Shown: positions 16,178 to 25,634, counted from the stretch's first letter. The stretch is 64,000 nt of DNA from Labilibaculum sp. DW002 (GCF_029029525.1 NZ_JAKJSC010000004.1:186001-250000); one strand, 5' to 3'. The notes: generated by a model from the letters alone, not told the origin. Numbers and translations: made by a program.

Positions 16178-18601
16178 ATGATTCAAAGTTTCTTCAAAGT
16201 TGCCTTTCGAAATATGAGAAAGTACAAAGGCTATTCGTTCATTAATATTGCTGGCTTAGCTGTGGGCTTGGCATGTGTGTTTTTGATCTATCTATTTGTG
16301 CGAGATGAGTTGAGCTATGATAAATTTTATCCAACTTCTGAAAATGTTTATCGTGTAGCCACCAAAATAAAAATGGGTGAGCGAAAAATGGATGGCAATA
16401 CAATTTGTGCTCCTTTTTCGCCTAATGCAGTAAATGATTTTCCAGAAGTAAAAGTAGCCACAAGAATAAATTTTTGGAACAATGTGCTATTTACTTATGG
16501 AGAAAAACAATTCGTAGAAGATAAATATTTGCGCACCGATTCTACATTTTTCGAGGTGTTTCCAAGGCCATTTATTTTTGGTGACGCAAAAACAGCATTC
16601 GCAGAGAAAAATAATATTGTCTTGACAAGAACAACTTCTCAGAGGTTCTTTGGTAATGAAAATCCCGTTGGTGAAATTTTAAAAATGCCTAAGGATAAGC
16701 TTTTTATTGTTAGTGGTGTGGTTGAAGATGTTCCGGAGAATTCTCATTTTCATTATGATTTAGTTGGTTTGCTAAATTTGAGTGCTGAAGAAGAAGATGC
16801 TTGGTTTAGTGATTACATGCAAGCTTATTTTTTGCTAGAACCTGGAATTGATTATAAGGATTTAGAGGCGAAATTTCCTGATTTTGTAGTGAAATATATG
16901 GGGCCAAAATTGATAGAGGTTTTAGGGATTGATATCGAAGCATGGGAAAAAGACGGAAATGAGTTTCGCTATTATTTGGAACCTCTTGAATCAATATATT
17001 TAGAAACTACAACAGAAAAACAGATTGAGCCTGTTAGCGATATAAAATACATTTATATATTTTTTGCGATCGCTTTTTTTATTCTATTATTAGCCTGTGT
17101 AAACTTCTTAAATCTTACAACAGCAAGATCATATACAAGAGCCAAAGAAGTTGGAGTACGTAAAGTGTTTGGCAGTGGTAGAAACATGTTAATGATTCAA
17201 TTTTATGCTGAGACTTTTTTGATGTCTTTGCTGGCTGTAGTTGTTTCCTTCTTTTTGGTTGAATTGATTTTGCCATATTTTAATGCTATCGCCAGAAAAA
17301 ATTTAACATCCGAACTATTGTGGCAAGGAGAGTATTTTCTATTTATGGCTGGTGTAATGATATTCGTAGTATTGTTTGCAGGTAGTTATACAGCTATTTC
17401 CTTGTCTCGATTTAGAGTAATGAGTGTATTGAAAGGCGAAGTTCAAAAGGGTAAAATTGGTAAACAAATACGAGCAATTTTGGTTGTATTTCAGTTTACG
17501 GTAGCTATTGGGATATTGATATCGGCATTTGTTATTAAAGAGCAGGTTGATTTTATGCAAGAAAAAAAGCTTGGTTTTAATAAGGAACGTGTTTTGGTTG
17601 TGGATAGAGCATATGCTTTGGAAGATGAGCAAAAGCAGACAATTAAGGAGAAATTAAATCAATATTCGGGCATTGAAGATGTCTCTTTTTCAGGAATGGT
17701 TCCAGGGAGAGGTACCAATGGTTGGTCGATGTATAAAGAGGGAGCAAGTAATGAAGATTTGATAAATTTTCGATTGATGCATGTCGATGAGAGTTTTGTT
17801 GATTTATTGGATTTAAATATACTTGATGGAAGAAAATTTGATAAGAATAGGTTGTCTGATACCACAGCTTTTATAGCCAACGAAGCGGCTATTGTAGCAT
17901 TGGGATATAAAGACAACCCCGTAGGTAGGTATATCTATAAGCCAAGCTTTAATCAGAAAGATCGAGTTCCTCAGGAGATTATTGGGGTTGTAGAAGATTT
18001 TCACTTCGAATCGATGCGTGATAAAATATTGCCGATGTTATTGACGTATAACCCAAAGTATTTTAAGCGATACATGTTGGTGAAGTTAGAGCCAGACAAT
18101 ATTATGGAAGGTGTAAAAGTGGTAAAAAAGAACTGGTCGAAAATGACCACCGGTCAGCCATTTGAGTATTTCTTTTTAGATAGTGATTTTAATAATTTGT
18201 TTAAAGGTGAAGAAAGGGTTGCTAACATACTTAGTGCTTTTACCATTTTGGCTTTTTTCATTGCCTTACTAGGATTATTAGGTTTGGTATCATTCGAGAT
18301 GCAGCAAAGAGTAAAAGAGATAGGTGTTCGCAAAGTATTAGGTAGTTCAGAGTTGAGCCTAATGGTTATTTTGAGTAAAAGGCTTTGTCTGCATGTTGTT
18401 ATTGCAAATATATTTGCTTGGCCGCTTACCTATTTTGCAATGCAATCTTGGTTATCGAATTTTATTTATCGCATAGATTTCCCTTGGTTCTATTTGCTAT
18501 TAGCCTTGCTGATGTCAATAGTGTTAGCAGTATTAACAGTTAGTGGTCATTCTTTAAAAGTAGCTAGAACAAACCCGATAGAATCTTTAAAGTATGAATA
18601 G
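16178..18601 (+). CDS. FtsX/MacB-type ABC transporter permease, orphan
   Basis: The 807-residue membrane protein has the duplicated architecture common in Bacteroidota: an N-terminal helix (about 20-43), a periplasmic MacB-like domain, FtsX helices (about 285-310, 335-360, 380-410), a second anchored helix, another periplasmic domain, and a C-terminal FtsX block (about 685-800). The sequences EVGVRKVFGSGR and EIGVRKVLGSSE are the twin FtsX signatures. Such proteins usually work with a separate ATPase in lipoprotein or peptide export or in signalling; no ATPase gene is adjacent. A terminator follows, so it is probably monocistronic. Confidence 0.88.
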   Translation: MIQSFFKVAFRNMRKYKGYSFINIAGLAVGLACVFLIYLFVRDELSYDKFYPTSENVYRVATKIKMGERKMDGNTICAPFSPNAVNDFPEVKVATRINFWNNVLFTYGEKQFVEDKYLRTDSTFFEVFPRPFIFGDAKTAFAEKNNIVLTRTTSQRFFGNENPVGEILKMPKDKLFIVSGVVEDVPENSHFHYDLVGLLNLSAEEEDAWFSDYMQAYFLLEPGIDYKDLEAKFPDFVVKYMGPKLIEVLGIDIEAWEKDGNEFRYYLEPLESIYLETTTEKQIEPVSDIKYIYIFFAIAFFILLLACVNFLNLTTARSYTRAKEVGVRKVFGSGRNMLMIQFYAETFLMSLLAVVVSFFLVELILPYFNAIARKNLTSELLWQGEYFLFMAGVMIFVVLFAGSYTAISLSRFRVMSVLKGEVQKGKIGKQIRAILVVFQFTVAIGILISAFVIKEQVDFMQEKKLGFNKERVLVVDRAYALEDEQKQTIKEKLNQYSGIEDVSFSGMVPGRGTNGWSMYKEGASNEDLINFRLMHVDESFVDLLDLNILDGRKFDKNRLSDTTAFIANEAAIVALGYKDNPVGRYIYKPSFNQKDRVPQEIIGVVEDFHFESMRDKILPMLLTYNPKYFKRYMLVKLEPDNIMEGVKVVKKNWSKMTTGQPFEYFFLDSDFNNLFKGEERVANILSAFTILAFFIALLGLLGLVSFEMQQRVKEIGVRKVLGSSELSLMVILSKRLCLHVVIANIFAWPLTYFAMQSWLSNFIYRIDFPWFYLLLALLMSIVLAVLTVSGHSLKVARTNPIESLKYE

Positions 18602-18624
18602 TAGTTTATTATAACTATTTGAAG

Positions 18625-18656
18625 ACTCTCATTCGGTTTGGATGGGAGTTTTTTTA
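18625..18656 (+). terminator. Rho-independent terminator after the FtsX-type permease gene
   Basis: ACTCTCAT and ATGGGAGT pair with one G-T wobble around a 9-nt loop, followed by seven T. It lies 23 bp after the stop and just before the first TetR operator. Confidence 0.8.
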
Positions 18657-18664
18657 TGCCTTTT

Positions 18665-18680
18665 TTAACCACTTGGTTAA
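18665..18680. promoter_or_regulatory. TetR operator copy 1
   Basis: TTAACCACTTGGTTAA is a perfect TTAACC-N4-GGTTAA palindrome, upstream of the candidate promoter of the tetR-exporter operon. Three related copies follow within 106 bp. Confidence 0.8.
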
Positions 18681-18691
18681 AAAAGGTATAA

Positions 18692-18724
18692 ATTGTTTTG
18701 CGTTTAAATAAAGCTCTACATTTG
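18692..18724 (+). promoter_or_regulatory. Candidate promoter of the tetR-exporter operon
   Basis: TAcaTTTG at 18717-18724 is a perfect -7 box. ATTG at 18692-18695 lies 21 bp upstream as an imperfect -33 box. Operator copies flank it on both sides, and copy 2 begins 3 bp after the -7 box, which suits repression by steric blocking. Confidence 0.6.
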
Positions 18725-18726
18725 TA

Positions 18727-18755
18727 TTAACCAAACGGTTAAACCGAATGGTTTA
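18727..18755. promoter_or_regulatory. TetR operator copies 2 and 3 (overlapping)
   Basis: TTAACCAAACGGTTAA (18727-18742) is a perfect palindrome. TAAACCGAATGGTTTA (18740-18755) is a related one overlapping it by 3 bp. They lie at the expected transcription start region. Confidence 0.8.
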
Positions 18756-18770
18756 TTTTTTGAATTTAAT

Positions 18771-18786
18771 TTAACCATCTGGTTAA
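18771..18786. promoter_or_regulatory. TetR operator copy 4
   Basis: TTAACCATCTGGTTAA lies 3 bp before the tetR start codon. Together the four sites predict tight autorepression of the whole operon. Confidence 0.8.
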
Positions 18787-18789
18787 AGC

Positions 18790-19404
18790 ATGAAAGAGAA
18801 TAAGAAATCAGAAGAAACACAGGAACTAATATTAAAAACAGCAAAGCAAATTTTTGCTAAAAAAGGATATGCTGGCGCCAGAATGCAAGAAATAGCCGAT
18901 CGCGCAGGAATAAACAAGGCCTTATTACACTACTACTACAAAAACAAAGAAAAATTATTTGAACAAATTTTTACTGAGGCATTTATTAACCTAGCTAGAC
19001 CAATGGCAAGTTTCTTAGCGGATGAATCTGAATTGTTCCAGAAAATAAGAAAAATATGTCATTTGTATCAGACGGTGTTAAGTGAATATCCATTTATACC
19101 AAATTTTGTTCTAAACGAGGTGAATACGGATCCTTCAAGAATTATTAGATTAATCAATATTGAAGGAGTTATGGATGGTATGGAGAAGACTTTAGTTCAA
19201 ATTAAAAAAGCAAGTGAAGATGGAGTTATAAGAGAAATAGATCCACGGGAATTGATTCTAAATATTATAAGTCTATCAATCTTTCCCGTTGTTGCTCGTC
19301 CCTTAGCAAAGGAGCTGTTATTTAAAGAAGTTAATATGGATGAAATGCTTAAAAAAAGAGCGGATCAAGTTGCCAATTTTGTGATACAATCGATAAGAAT
19401 ATAA
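18790..19404 (+). CDS. TetR/AcrR family transcriptional regulator
   Basis: A 204-residue TetR-type repressor. Residues 10-60 form the HTH domain with the family signature (ILKTAKQIFAKKGYAGARM, then EIADRAGINKALLHYYYKNKE). The helical C-terminal half would bind an unknown ligand. It is the first gene of an exporter operon, with tolC-like starting 10 bp downstream, and its upstream region carries four TTAACC-N4-GGTTAA palindromes, so it very likely represses itself and the exporter. In enterobacteria the related CecR (YbiH) sits beside ybhGFSR in the same way. Confidence 0.93.
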   Translation: MKENKKSEETQELILKTAKQIFAKKGYAGARMQEIADRAGINKALLHYYYKNKEKLFEQIFTEAFINLARPMASFLADESELFQKIRKICHLYQTVLSEYPFIPNFVLNEVNTDPSRIIRLINIEGVMDGMEKTLVQIKKASEDGVIREIDPRELILNIISLSIFPVVARPLAKELLFKEVNMDEMLKKRADQVANFVIQSIRI

Positions 19405-19414
19405 AAATTGAGAT

Positions 19415-20701
19415 ATGAGAGTTTTAAAATATAGTAAATACGTTTTTTTACTGATCATCTTTTTTAAGATTCAAATAGGCTGGAGCCAAGAGGAAGTTCT
19501 TAATTTGGATCAATGTCAGAAAGAAGTTCAGGCGAACTTTCCATTAATGAAAGGAAAGTCATTGTTGAATAAATCTTCTGAACTGAATATTGAAAATCTT
19601 AAGGTTTCTTACTTGCCAAGGCTTTATGCAAATGGACAAGTTAGTTACCAGTCCGATGTTACTGGGATAAATTTACCAGGAGTTGATGCGCCCGAGGCAC
19701 CTAAAGATCGTTACGCTTTAAATCTTGATATTGAGCAGTTAATTTACGATGGAGGGAAGACCAAGAGTAGAATTGAAGTTGAAAAGAAAAGCTCTGAGGT
19801 TGATATTAATGATCTTGAAATTCAGATGTATCAATTGCGTGCAAGAGTGAATGCAGCATTTTATGGTATTCAATTGGTTCGAAAAAGCAAATTGGTACTT
19901 GCTGATAAGCAAAAAACTATTTTAAATCGTCTAGAACAGATTAAATCGGCAGTTGAAAATGGTGTTATTTTACCTGCGAATTTGAAAGTACTGCAATCGG
20001 AAATATTAGTAATAGATCAGCAAGTTCTAGAGCTTAAGGCAATGCAAGAATCGTTCTTTTCAACACTTTCTGAATTGATGGGACGGAAAATTGATACTGA
20101 AGTGAAACTTGAAGAAACCAAGTTTGAAGAGGAAGTTGTTAATCGTGCAAGTATAGATGTAAAGCAAAGACCAGAATATCTTCTTTATTCAAGTCAGAAA
20201 TCTTTACTCGAAGCACAAAAAAAGCTTTTGAAAAAGGATAGATCTCCTGTTATAACTGGATTTGGACAAGCAGGTTATGGAAATCCGACTTACAATCAAT
20301 TAAAAGATGAATTTGACACTTATTATATGGTAGGAGCAAAGATATCATGGAATATTTTCGATTGGAAGGCAAATCGCCGAAAGCAAAAGCAGATTGTGTT
20401 TAGAAAAGATTTAATAGAAACGAAAGAACTCAGCTTTACCCAGAATCAGTTAATTGAAATGGGAAATGAAACGAGTAAAATTAGAAAGTTTACTGTTTTG
20501 CTTGAAAAGGATGATGCGATAATTGAATTGCAGGCAGCTGTTAGCAAAAGTTCCGCTTCTCAATTAGATAATGGCGTGATTACCTCTAGTGATTATCTAG
20601 AAGATTTAAATAAAGAAATTCAAGCAAAATTGAATAAGGAATATCATACCATTCAATTACAGCAATCTATAGCGGAATACAACAGAATTAAAGGAATTTA
20701 A
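19415..20701 (+). CDS. TolC family outer membrane efflux protein
   Basis: This 428-residue protein has a signal peptide (KYVFLLIIFFKIQIGWSQ) and a long alpha-helical, coiled-coil-rich body with two repeats typical of TolC-type outer membrane channels; beta-strand segments include LDIEQLIYDGGKTKSRIEVE and GAKISWNIFDWKANRRKQKQ. It would form the outer membrane duct for the adaptor and ABC-2 transporter encoded downstream. It starts 10 bp after tetR and ends 11 bp before the adaptor gene, so it belongs to the same transcript. Confidence 0.9.
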   Translation: MRVLKYSKYVFLLIIFFKIQIGWSQEEVLNLDQCQKEVQANFPLMKGKSLLNKSSELNIENLKVSYLPRLYANGQVSYQSDVTGINLPGVDAPEAPKDRYALNLDIEQLIYDGGKTKSRIEVEKKSSEVDINDLEIQMYQLRARVNAAFYGIQLVRKSKLVLADKQKTILNRLEQIKSAVENGVILPANLKVLQSEILVIDQQVLELKAMQESFFSTLSELMGRKIDTEVKLEETKFEEEVVNRASIDVKQRPEYLLYSSQKSLLEAQKKLLKKDRSPVITGFGQAGYGNPTYNQLKDEFDTYYMVGAKISWNIFDWKANRRKQKQIVFRKDLIETKELSFTQNQLIEMGNETSKIRKFTVLLEKDDAIIELQAAVSKSSASQLDNGVITSSDYLEDLNKEIQAKLNKEYHTIQLQQSIAEYNRIKGI

Positions 20702-20712
20702 AGAATAAGAAA

Positions 20713-21594
20713 ATGAAATTTACGACAATAATAGCAATCGCCCTTGTATTCTTGACTTCGGCATGTATGCAAAACGAAAACGAATCGGATGCTTATGGTA
20801 ATTTTGAAGCAAATGATTATATGATATCAGCAGAAAATGCAGGAAAAATATTATCTCTTGATATTGATGAGGGAGATGTGTTTGTAAAGGCAGAACAGGT
20901 TGGATTGATTGATACAACTCAATTATTTCTTCAAAAAGAGCAATTAAAAGCTGAAAAAAGATCAATTGCCTCAGGAGTTCAAAATATTCTTTCGCGAATT
21001 GCTGTTTACCAAGAGCAACTTACAATTCTTAAAAAGGATAAATCACGCATTGATAAGATGTTTACAGATGGAGCCGCAACCAGCAAGCAAGTAGATGATA
21101 TTAATGGAAATATATTGGTTGTTCAGAAACAAATTCAAGCCGTGAAAACAGAGAATGCAAAAGTGCTTGGTAGCTTGGAAAATGTGACTCGAAAAGTAGA
21201 TGCATTAAATGATTTAATTGAGAAAAGTAAGATATACGTGCCCGAGGCTGCAACAGTTTTAGAGAAATATCGTGAACCCTACGAAATGGTAAACATGGGT
21301 ACTCCCCTATTCAAATTAGCCGATTTAAGAACACTTGACTTAAGAGTTTACATCAGTGGTGATCAAATTTCATCTGTTAAAATTGGGCAAACCGTAAATG
21401 TTTTGATTGATAAAAATGAAGACGAGAATTTCACTCTTGAAGGCAAAATAAGCTGGATTTCGTCTCAATCGGAGTTTACGCCCAAAATTATTCAAACAAA
21501 AAAAGAGCGGGTAAAATTGGTATATGCCGTAAAAATAAAAGTTGTTAACGATGGGCGTCTGAAAATTGGTATGCCAGGCGAAATTAGATTCTAA
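20713..21594 (+). CDS. HlyD-type periplasmic adaptor lipoprotein (YbhG-like)
   Basis: A 293-residue membrane fusion protein. The N-terminus (MKFTTIIAIALVFLTSAC) has a lipobox, so it is probably a lipoprotein rather than a TM-anchored adaptor. A biotinyl-lipoyl-like half (ISAENAGKILSLDIDEGDVF), a helical hairpin (about 75-170), the second lipoyl half (IYVPEAATVLEKYREPYEMV) and a beta-barrel domain follow in order. It would bridge the inner membrane ABC-2 complex and the TolC-like channel. The gap to the next gene is 6 bp. Confidence 0.9.
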   Translation: MKFTTIIAIALVFLTSACMQNENESDAYGNFEANDYMISAENAGKILSLDIDEGDVFVKAEQVGLIDTTQLFLQKEQLKAEKRSIASGVQNILSRIAVYQEQLTILKKDKSRIDKMFTDGAATSKQVDDINGNILVVQKQIQAVKTENAKVLGSLENVTRKVDALNDLIEKSKIYVPEAATVLEKYREPYEMVNMGTPLFKLADLRTLDLRVYISGDQISSVKIGQTVNVLIDKNEDENFTLEGKISWISSQSEFTPKIIQTKKERVKLVYAVKIKVVNDGRLKIGMPGEIRF

Positions 21595-21600
21595 AAAACG

Positions 21601-22527
21601 ATGAATGCAAGCATACATATAGATAAAATATCTAAAAGCTACGGCAATGTCCAAGCTCTCAAAAATATCAGTTTGGATATTCATTCAGGTGAATTATTTG
21701 GACTGATTGGCCCGGATGGTGCTGGTAAAACAACGCTTTTCCGATTGCTGGCAACCCTGTTATTACCCGACGAAGGCTCTGCCCAATTGTGTGATATTGA
21801 CAGTATAGCTGGATACAAGAAAATCAGGAACCTTTTAGGATATATGCCAGGTAAGTTTTCTCTTTATCAGGATTTAAGTGTGATTGAGAACCTTCGCTTT
21901 TTTGCGACTGTTTTCAACACTAAAATCGAAGATAATATGGATATGATTCATGATATCTGGGTGCAGATTGAACCTTTCAAACACCGTTTGGCAGGACAAC
22001 TCTCAGGTGGTATGAAACAAAAACTGGCTCTTTGTTGCGCACTCATCCATCAACCCAAAATACTATTACTAGATGAACCTACTACAGGTGTCGATTCCGT
22101 ATCAAGATCGGAATTCTGGCAAATGCTTAAGGGCTTAAAAAAGAGAGGTATCACTATAGTCGTTGCAACTCCCTATATGGACGAGGCCAATTTATGTGAA
22201 CGTGTTGCACTAATTCAGGATGGTGAGGTTTTGCAGGTTAATACACCTGCTGAAATTGTAGCACAATTTGGCAAAGAACTGTATTCTGTTAGAAGCGATG
22301 ACAATTACCAATCATTACTCGATTTAAGAGAGTTTGAAGCGACTCATTCGGTTTTTCTCTTCGGACAAAGTTTACACTACACCGATTTACGTAATGAAGT
22401 TCCGGAAGAAGATCTAAAGCAGTATTTGGAAAAGAAAGGACGCTCTGGCATTCTTATCGAAAAGATAAAACCCAGCATAGAAGATTGTTTTATGGCATTA
22501 AGTACAAAATCAGAAGATCATGAATAG
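21601..22527 (+). CDS. ABC transporter ATP-binding protein, first of a tandem pair (YbhF N-half-like)
   Basis: This ATPase of 308 residues has Walker A GPDGAGKTT near 37, signature LSGGMKQKLAL near 139 and Walker B ILLLDEPTTGVD near 159. The unusual GPDG Walker start is, as I recall, also found in the N-terminal half of E. coli YbhF, where two ATPase domains are fused. Here the two halves are separate genes that overlap by 8 bp. It powers the two ABC-2 permeases downstream, probably exporting drugs or other hydrophobic compounds; substrate unknown. Confidence 0.92.
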   Translation: MNASIHIDKISKSYGNVQALKNISLDIHSGELFGLIGPDGAGKTTLFRLLATLLLPDEGSAQLCDIDSIAGYKKIRNLLGYMPGKFSLYQDLSVIENLRFFATVFNTKIEDNMDMIHDIWVQIEPFKHRLAGQLSGGMKQKLALCCALIHQPKILLLDEPTTGVDSVSRSEFWQMLKGLKKRGITIVVATPYMDEANLCERVALIQDGEVLQVNTPAEIVAQFGKELYSVRSDDNYQSLLDLREFEATHSVFLFGQSLHYTDLRNEVPEEDLKQYLEKKGRSGILIEKIKPSIEDCFMALSTKSEDHE

Positions 22528-23266
22528 TACACAACAGGTGATCCGTGTTAAAAACATGTACAAGAAATTCGGAGAATTTACGGCGAACAGTGATTTGACT
22601 TTCGAAGTAAAAGCTGGTGAAATTTTTGGTTTCCTGGGTGCTAATGGTGCAGGTAAAACAACGGCTATTAAAATCCTATGTGGCTTATCTTTCCCAACAT
22701 CGGGAGAAATTAGTGTCGCTGGTTTTGATGTATACAAGGAACGGGAATCCGTCAAAAGAAACATTGGCTATATGAGTCAGAAATTCTCTCTTTACGAGGA
22801 TTTAACGGTTTTTGAAAACATTCGATTCTATGGAGGCATCTATGGTTTATCTAAATCAGAAATTAATTCTAAATCGGACGAATTGCTAAAAAAACTTGAT
22901 CTGGAACATGCAAGAAATAAAAGAATAAGCGCATTACCATTGGGCTGGAAGCAAAAATTAGCCTTCTCTGTAGCCATAATTCACAACCCTAAGATTGTAT
23001 TCCTTGATGAACCAACCGGTGGTGTCGATCCCGTAACGCGAAGACAATTTTGGGATTTGATTTACGATGCCTCCCGAGCAGGAATTACCGTTTTTGTAAC
23101 AACGCACTATATGGACGAAGCAGAATATTGCGACCGGGTATCCATTATGGTAGATGGTAAAATTGAGGCCTTAGATACGCCGGAGGAACTGAAAAAGCAA
23201 TTTAATGCGACTGATATGGATCAGGTCTTTCTTAGTTTGGCCAGAACTGCAACTCATATAGAATAA
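22520..23266 (+). CDS. ABC transporter ATP-binding protein, second of the pair (YbhF C-half-like)
   Basis: This 248-residue ATPase has Walker A GANGAGKTT near 40 and Walker B IVFLDEPTGGVD near 158. Its signature motif is LPLGWKQKLAF instead of the canonical LSGGQ. The degenerate signature suggests an asymmetric ATPase heterodimer with one consensus and one non-consensus site. It overlaps the first ATPase gene by 8 bp, indicating translational coupling, and precedes the permease gene by 17 bp. Confidence 0.92.
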   Translation: MNSTQQVIRVKNMYKKFGEFTANSDLTFEVKAGEIFGFLGANGAGKTTAIKILCGLSFPTSGEISVAGFDVYKERESVKRNIGYMSQKFSLYEDLTVFENIRFYGGIYGLSKSEINSKSDELLKKLDLEHARNKRISALPLGWKQKLAFSVAIIHNPKIVFLDEPTGGVDPVTRRQFWDLIYDASRAGITVFVTTHYMDEAEYCDRVSIMVDGKIEALDTPEELKKQFNATDMDQVFLSLARTATHIE

Positions 23267-23283
23267 GATTAATAAATATACGG

Positions 23284-24390
23284 ATGAATCGATTTATCGG
23301 ATTTTTAAAAAAGGAGTTCTATCATATTTTTCGAGATAAGAGATCTATGCTTATTCTGTTTGGAATGCCAATCGTTCAAATCATGCTCTTTGGTTACGTC
23401 ATTTCTACGGATCTTAAAGATGTTAAAATGGCTGTATTGGACCATTCTAAAGATGAATATTCTGCAGAAATCATCAATAAAATAACCTCATCGGGCTACT
23501 TTAAACTAACTGAGAACCTCGAGTCTGCAGAAGAAGCCGATGCCATTTTTCGGAAAGGCGATGTGAAACTGATTTTAGTCTTCGAACCTGATTTTGGTAA
23601 GAACTTAATCAAAAACACAAAAGCTAATGTTCAGATTCTAACCGATGCTACTGATCCAAACATGGCTAATTTGGAGGTTAATTACTTGCAAGGTATTCTT
23701 CAAAACTACAATATCGAAATCAATAATGGAAAGAAAGAGCCCTTCAGGATTAAGTCTAATACACGAATGTATTTTAATTCCAATCTGGAAAGTGTTTTCA
23801 TGTTTATTCCCGGTATAATGGCAACCATACTCATGTTAGTTTCAGCCATGATGACCTCAATATCAATTGCTCGCGAAAAAGAATTGGGAACCATGGAAAT
23901 ACTATTGGTATCACCCTTAAATCCATTACAAATTATATTGGGTAAAGTAACACCATATCTGGTTTTATCATTTATCAATGCCTTGGTTATTATTGGCATG
24001 GGCTATTTTATATTCGGTGTTCCAATTTTAGGCAGTTTTGCCTTACTAATGGCTGAGAGTATTCTATTTATCTTTCTTGCTTTATCCATCGGTATTTTTA
24101 TATCAACAGTAGCAAAAAGTCAGCAAGTTGCAATGATGCTCTCCATGTTTGTATTAATGTTGCCTACCATCATACTTTCCGGCTTTATTTTTCCAATTCG
24201 AAACATGCCGCTCCCCCTTCAGATCATAAGCAATATAATACCTCCAAAATGGTTTATTGTGATTTTGAAAAACATTATGCTGAAAGGTGTCGGTTTTGAA
24301 TATATATGGAAAGAGACTTTGATATTAATCGCCATGACCATAGGTTTCATCGGACTTAGCCTTAAGAAGTTTAAAACAAGATTAGAGTAA
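23284..24390 (+). CDS. ABC-2 type transporter permease (YbhS-like)
   Basis: A 368-residue permease of the ABC-2 exporter family. One N-terminal helix (about 23-42) is followed by a large extracytoplasmic domain (about 45-170) and then five C-terminal helices (about 175-365). The segment AREKELGTMEILLVSPLNP is the typical cytoplasmic coupling loop. It pairs with the next permease to form the heterodimeric membrane unit served by the two ATPases. The substrate cannot be read from sequence. Confidence 0.92.
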   Translation: MNRFIGFLKKEFYHIFRDKRSMLILFGMPIVQIMLFGYVISTDLKDVKMAVLDHSKDEYSAEIINKITSSGYFKLTENLESAEEADAIFRKGDVKLILVFEPDFGKNLIKNTKANVQILTDATDPNMANLEVNYLQGILQNYNIEINNGKKEPFRIKSNTRMYFNSNLESVFMFIPGIMATILMLVSAMMTSISIAREKELGTMEILLVSPLNPLQIILGKVTPYLVLSFINALVIIGMGYFIFGVPILGSFALLMAESILFIFLALSIGIFISTVAKSQQVAMMLSMFVLMLPTIILSGFIFPIRNMPLPLQIISNIIPPKWFIVILKNIMLKGVGFEYIWKETLILIAMTIGFIGLSLKKFKTRLE

Positions 24391-24407
24391 TCCCGAAAGT
24401 AAGAATT

Positions 24408-25526
24408 ATGCGAATTTTAAAATATCTACTACAAAAAGAGTTTTTACAGATTTTCCGTAACAAGAGCATGTTACCTATCATATTTGTCATGCCAATAGTT
24501 CAGCTTTGTATTCTGTCTTTTGCGGCTACTTACGATATGAAAAACACGAATCTGTATATTGTCGACAAGGATCTTTCCAGTCACTCCAGAGAATTAATTT
24601 CCAAATTTAATGGATCTCCGTTTTTCACAGTTAAAGAAATTGGTTTTTCGGAGGAAGAGGCGGAAAAAGAAATATTTAAAGACAATATTGATGCAATTCT
24701 TGTCTTCAATAAAGATTTTGGAAAGTCTGTTGATTTAAAAACACAGGCATCCATTCAGATTCTTGTGAATGCCATAAATGCAAGTTCAGCAGGCCTGTAC
24801 AACGCTTACATCAATTCTGTTATTCAGGATTATAATCAGAATATAGCACTCAGTTTGGCAGGGCTAAGTCAGGACAATCAACACAATATGGTCAGATCGA
24901 CTTACTCGCATCAGTTTAATCCCGAGATGAAGTATATACCGTATATGCTACCAGGTTTAATTGTTTTGCTGATTACCGTTATTAGCTTGTTTTTATCTGC
25001 AATGAATGTTGTGCGGGAAAAAGAGATTGGAACCATTGAACAGATCAATGTAACACCAATTAAGAAGTCTCAATTCATTCTAGCGAAGCTAATTCCCTTT
25101 CTGCTTATAGGCTTTTTCGTTTTGGGAATAGACCTTTTGGTTGCTGTTTGGGGATTTAAAATTCCGTTTTTAGGTTCAGTTTGGCTGATCTATCTGGTCG
25201 CCTTTGTCTATTTAATTGCAATCTTAGGCTTCGGCTTACTCATCTCAACACAAACTGACACACAGCAACAAGCCATGTTTATAGCTTGGTTTTTTATGGT
25301 CATTTTCTTACTGATGAGTGGTCTATTTACACCTATCGAAAGCATGCCCGAGTGGGGACAGAAGCTTAACATTCTCAATCCAATTGCTTATTTTATCAAA
25401 ATAATCAGAATGATCATGTTAAAAGGTTCCGGCTTTTTTGATATCCTACGAGAATTCGCAATATTGGGAATGTTTGCTGTTTCAACTATATTTTTTGCAG
25501 TAAGAATGTATCGGAAAGTTTCGTAA
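24408..25526 (+). CDS. ABC-2 type transporter permease (YbhR-like)
   Basis: The second ABC-2 permease, 372 residues, has the same layout as its upstream neighbour: N-terminal helix near 20-40, extracytoplasmic domain, five C-terminal helices. Its coupling loop reads VREKEIGTIEQINVTPIKK. The 17-bp gap and shared architecture indicate a heterodimer. It is the last recognisable exporter gene; the next gene, an ion channel, starts 108 bp downstream with no terminator between, so read-through is possible. Confidence 0.92.
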   Translation: MRILKYLLQKEFLQIFRNKSMLPIIFVMPIVQLCILSFAATYDMKNTNLYIVDKDLSSHSRELISKFNGSPFFTVKEIGFSEEEAEKEIFKDNIDAILVFNKDFGKSVDLKTQASIQILVNAINASSAGLYNAYINSVIQDYNQNIALSLAGLSQDNQHNMVRSTYSHQFNPEMKYIPYMLPGLIVLLITVISLFLSAMNVVREKEIGTIEQINVTPIKKSQFILAKLIPFLLIGFFVLGIDLLVAVWGFKIPFLGSVWLIYLVAFVYLIAILGFGLLISTQTDTQQQAMFIAWFFMVIFLLMSGLFTPIESMPEWGQKLNILNPIAYFIKIIRMIMLKGSGFFDILREFAILGMFAVSTIFFAVRMYRKVS

Positions 25527-25634
25527 GGAATAATATAGGCTTAATTGCAGTTTACCGATCGAAAACTTGCTTTTGTCTATTTTATTTGGGAGAATTTATT
25601 CAAATCGTTTTACTTTGGACAAAACCTAATCTTA

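Noticed and set aside
25545-25634. N-terminal extension of the CNG channel from a TTG
   Set aside because: Adds 30 residues ahead of the normal channel start with no family support; ATG 25635 fits S1 placement.
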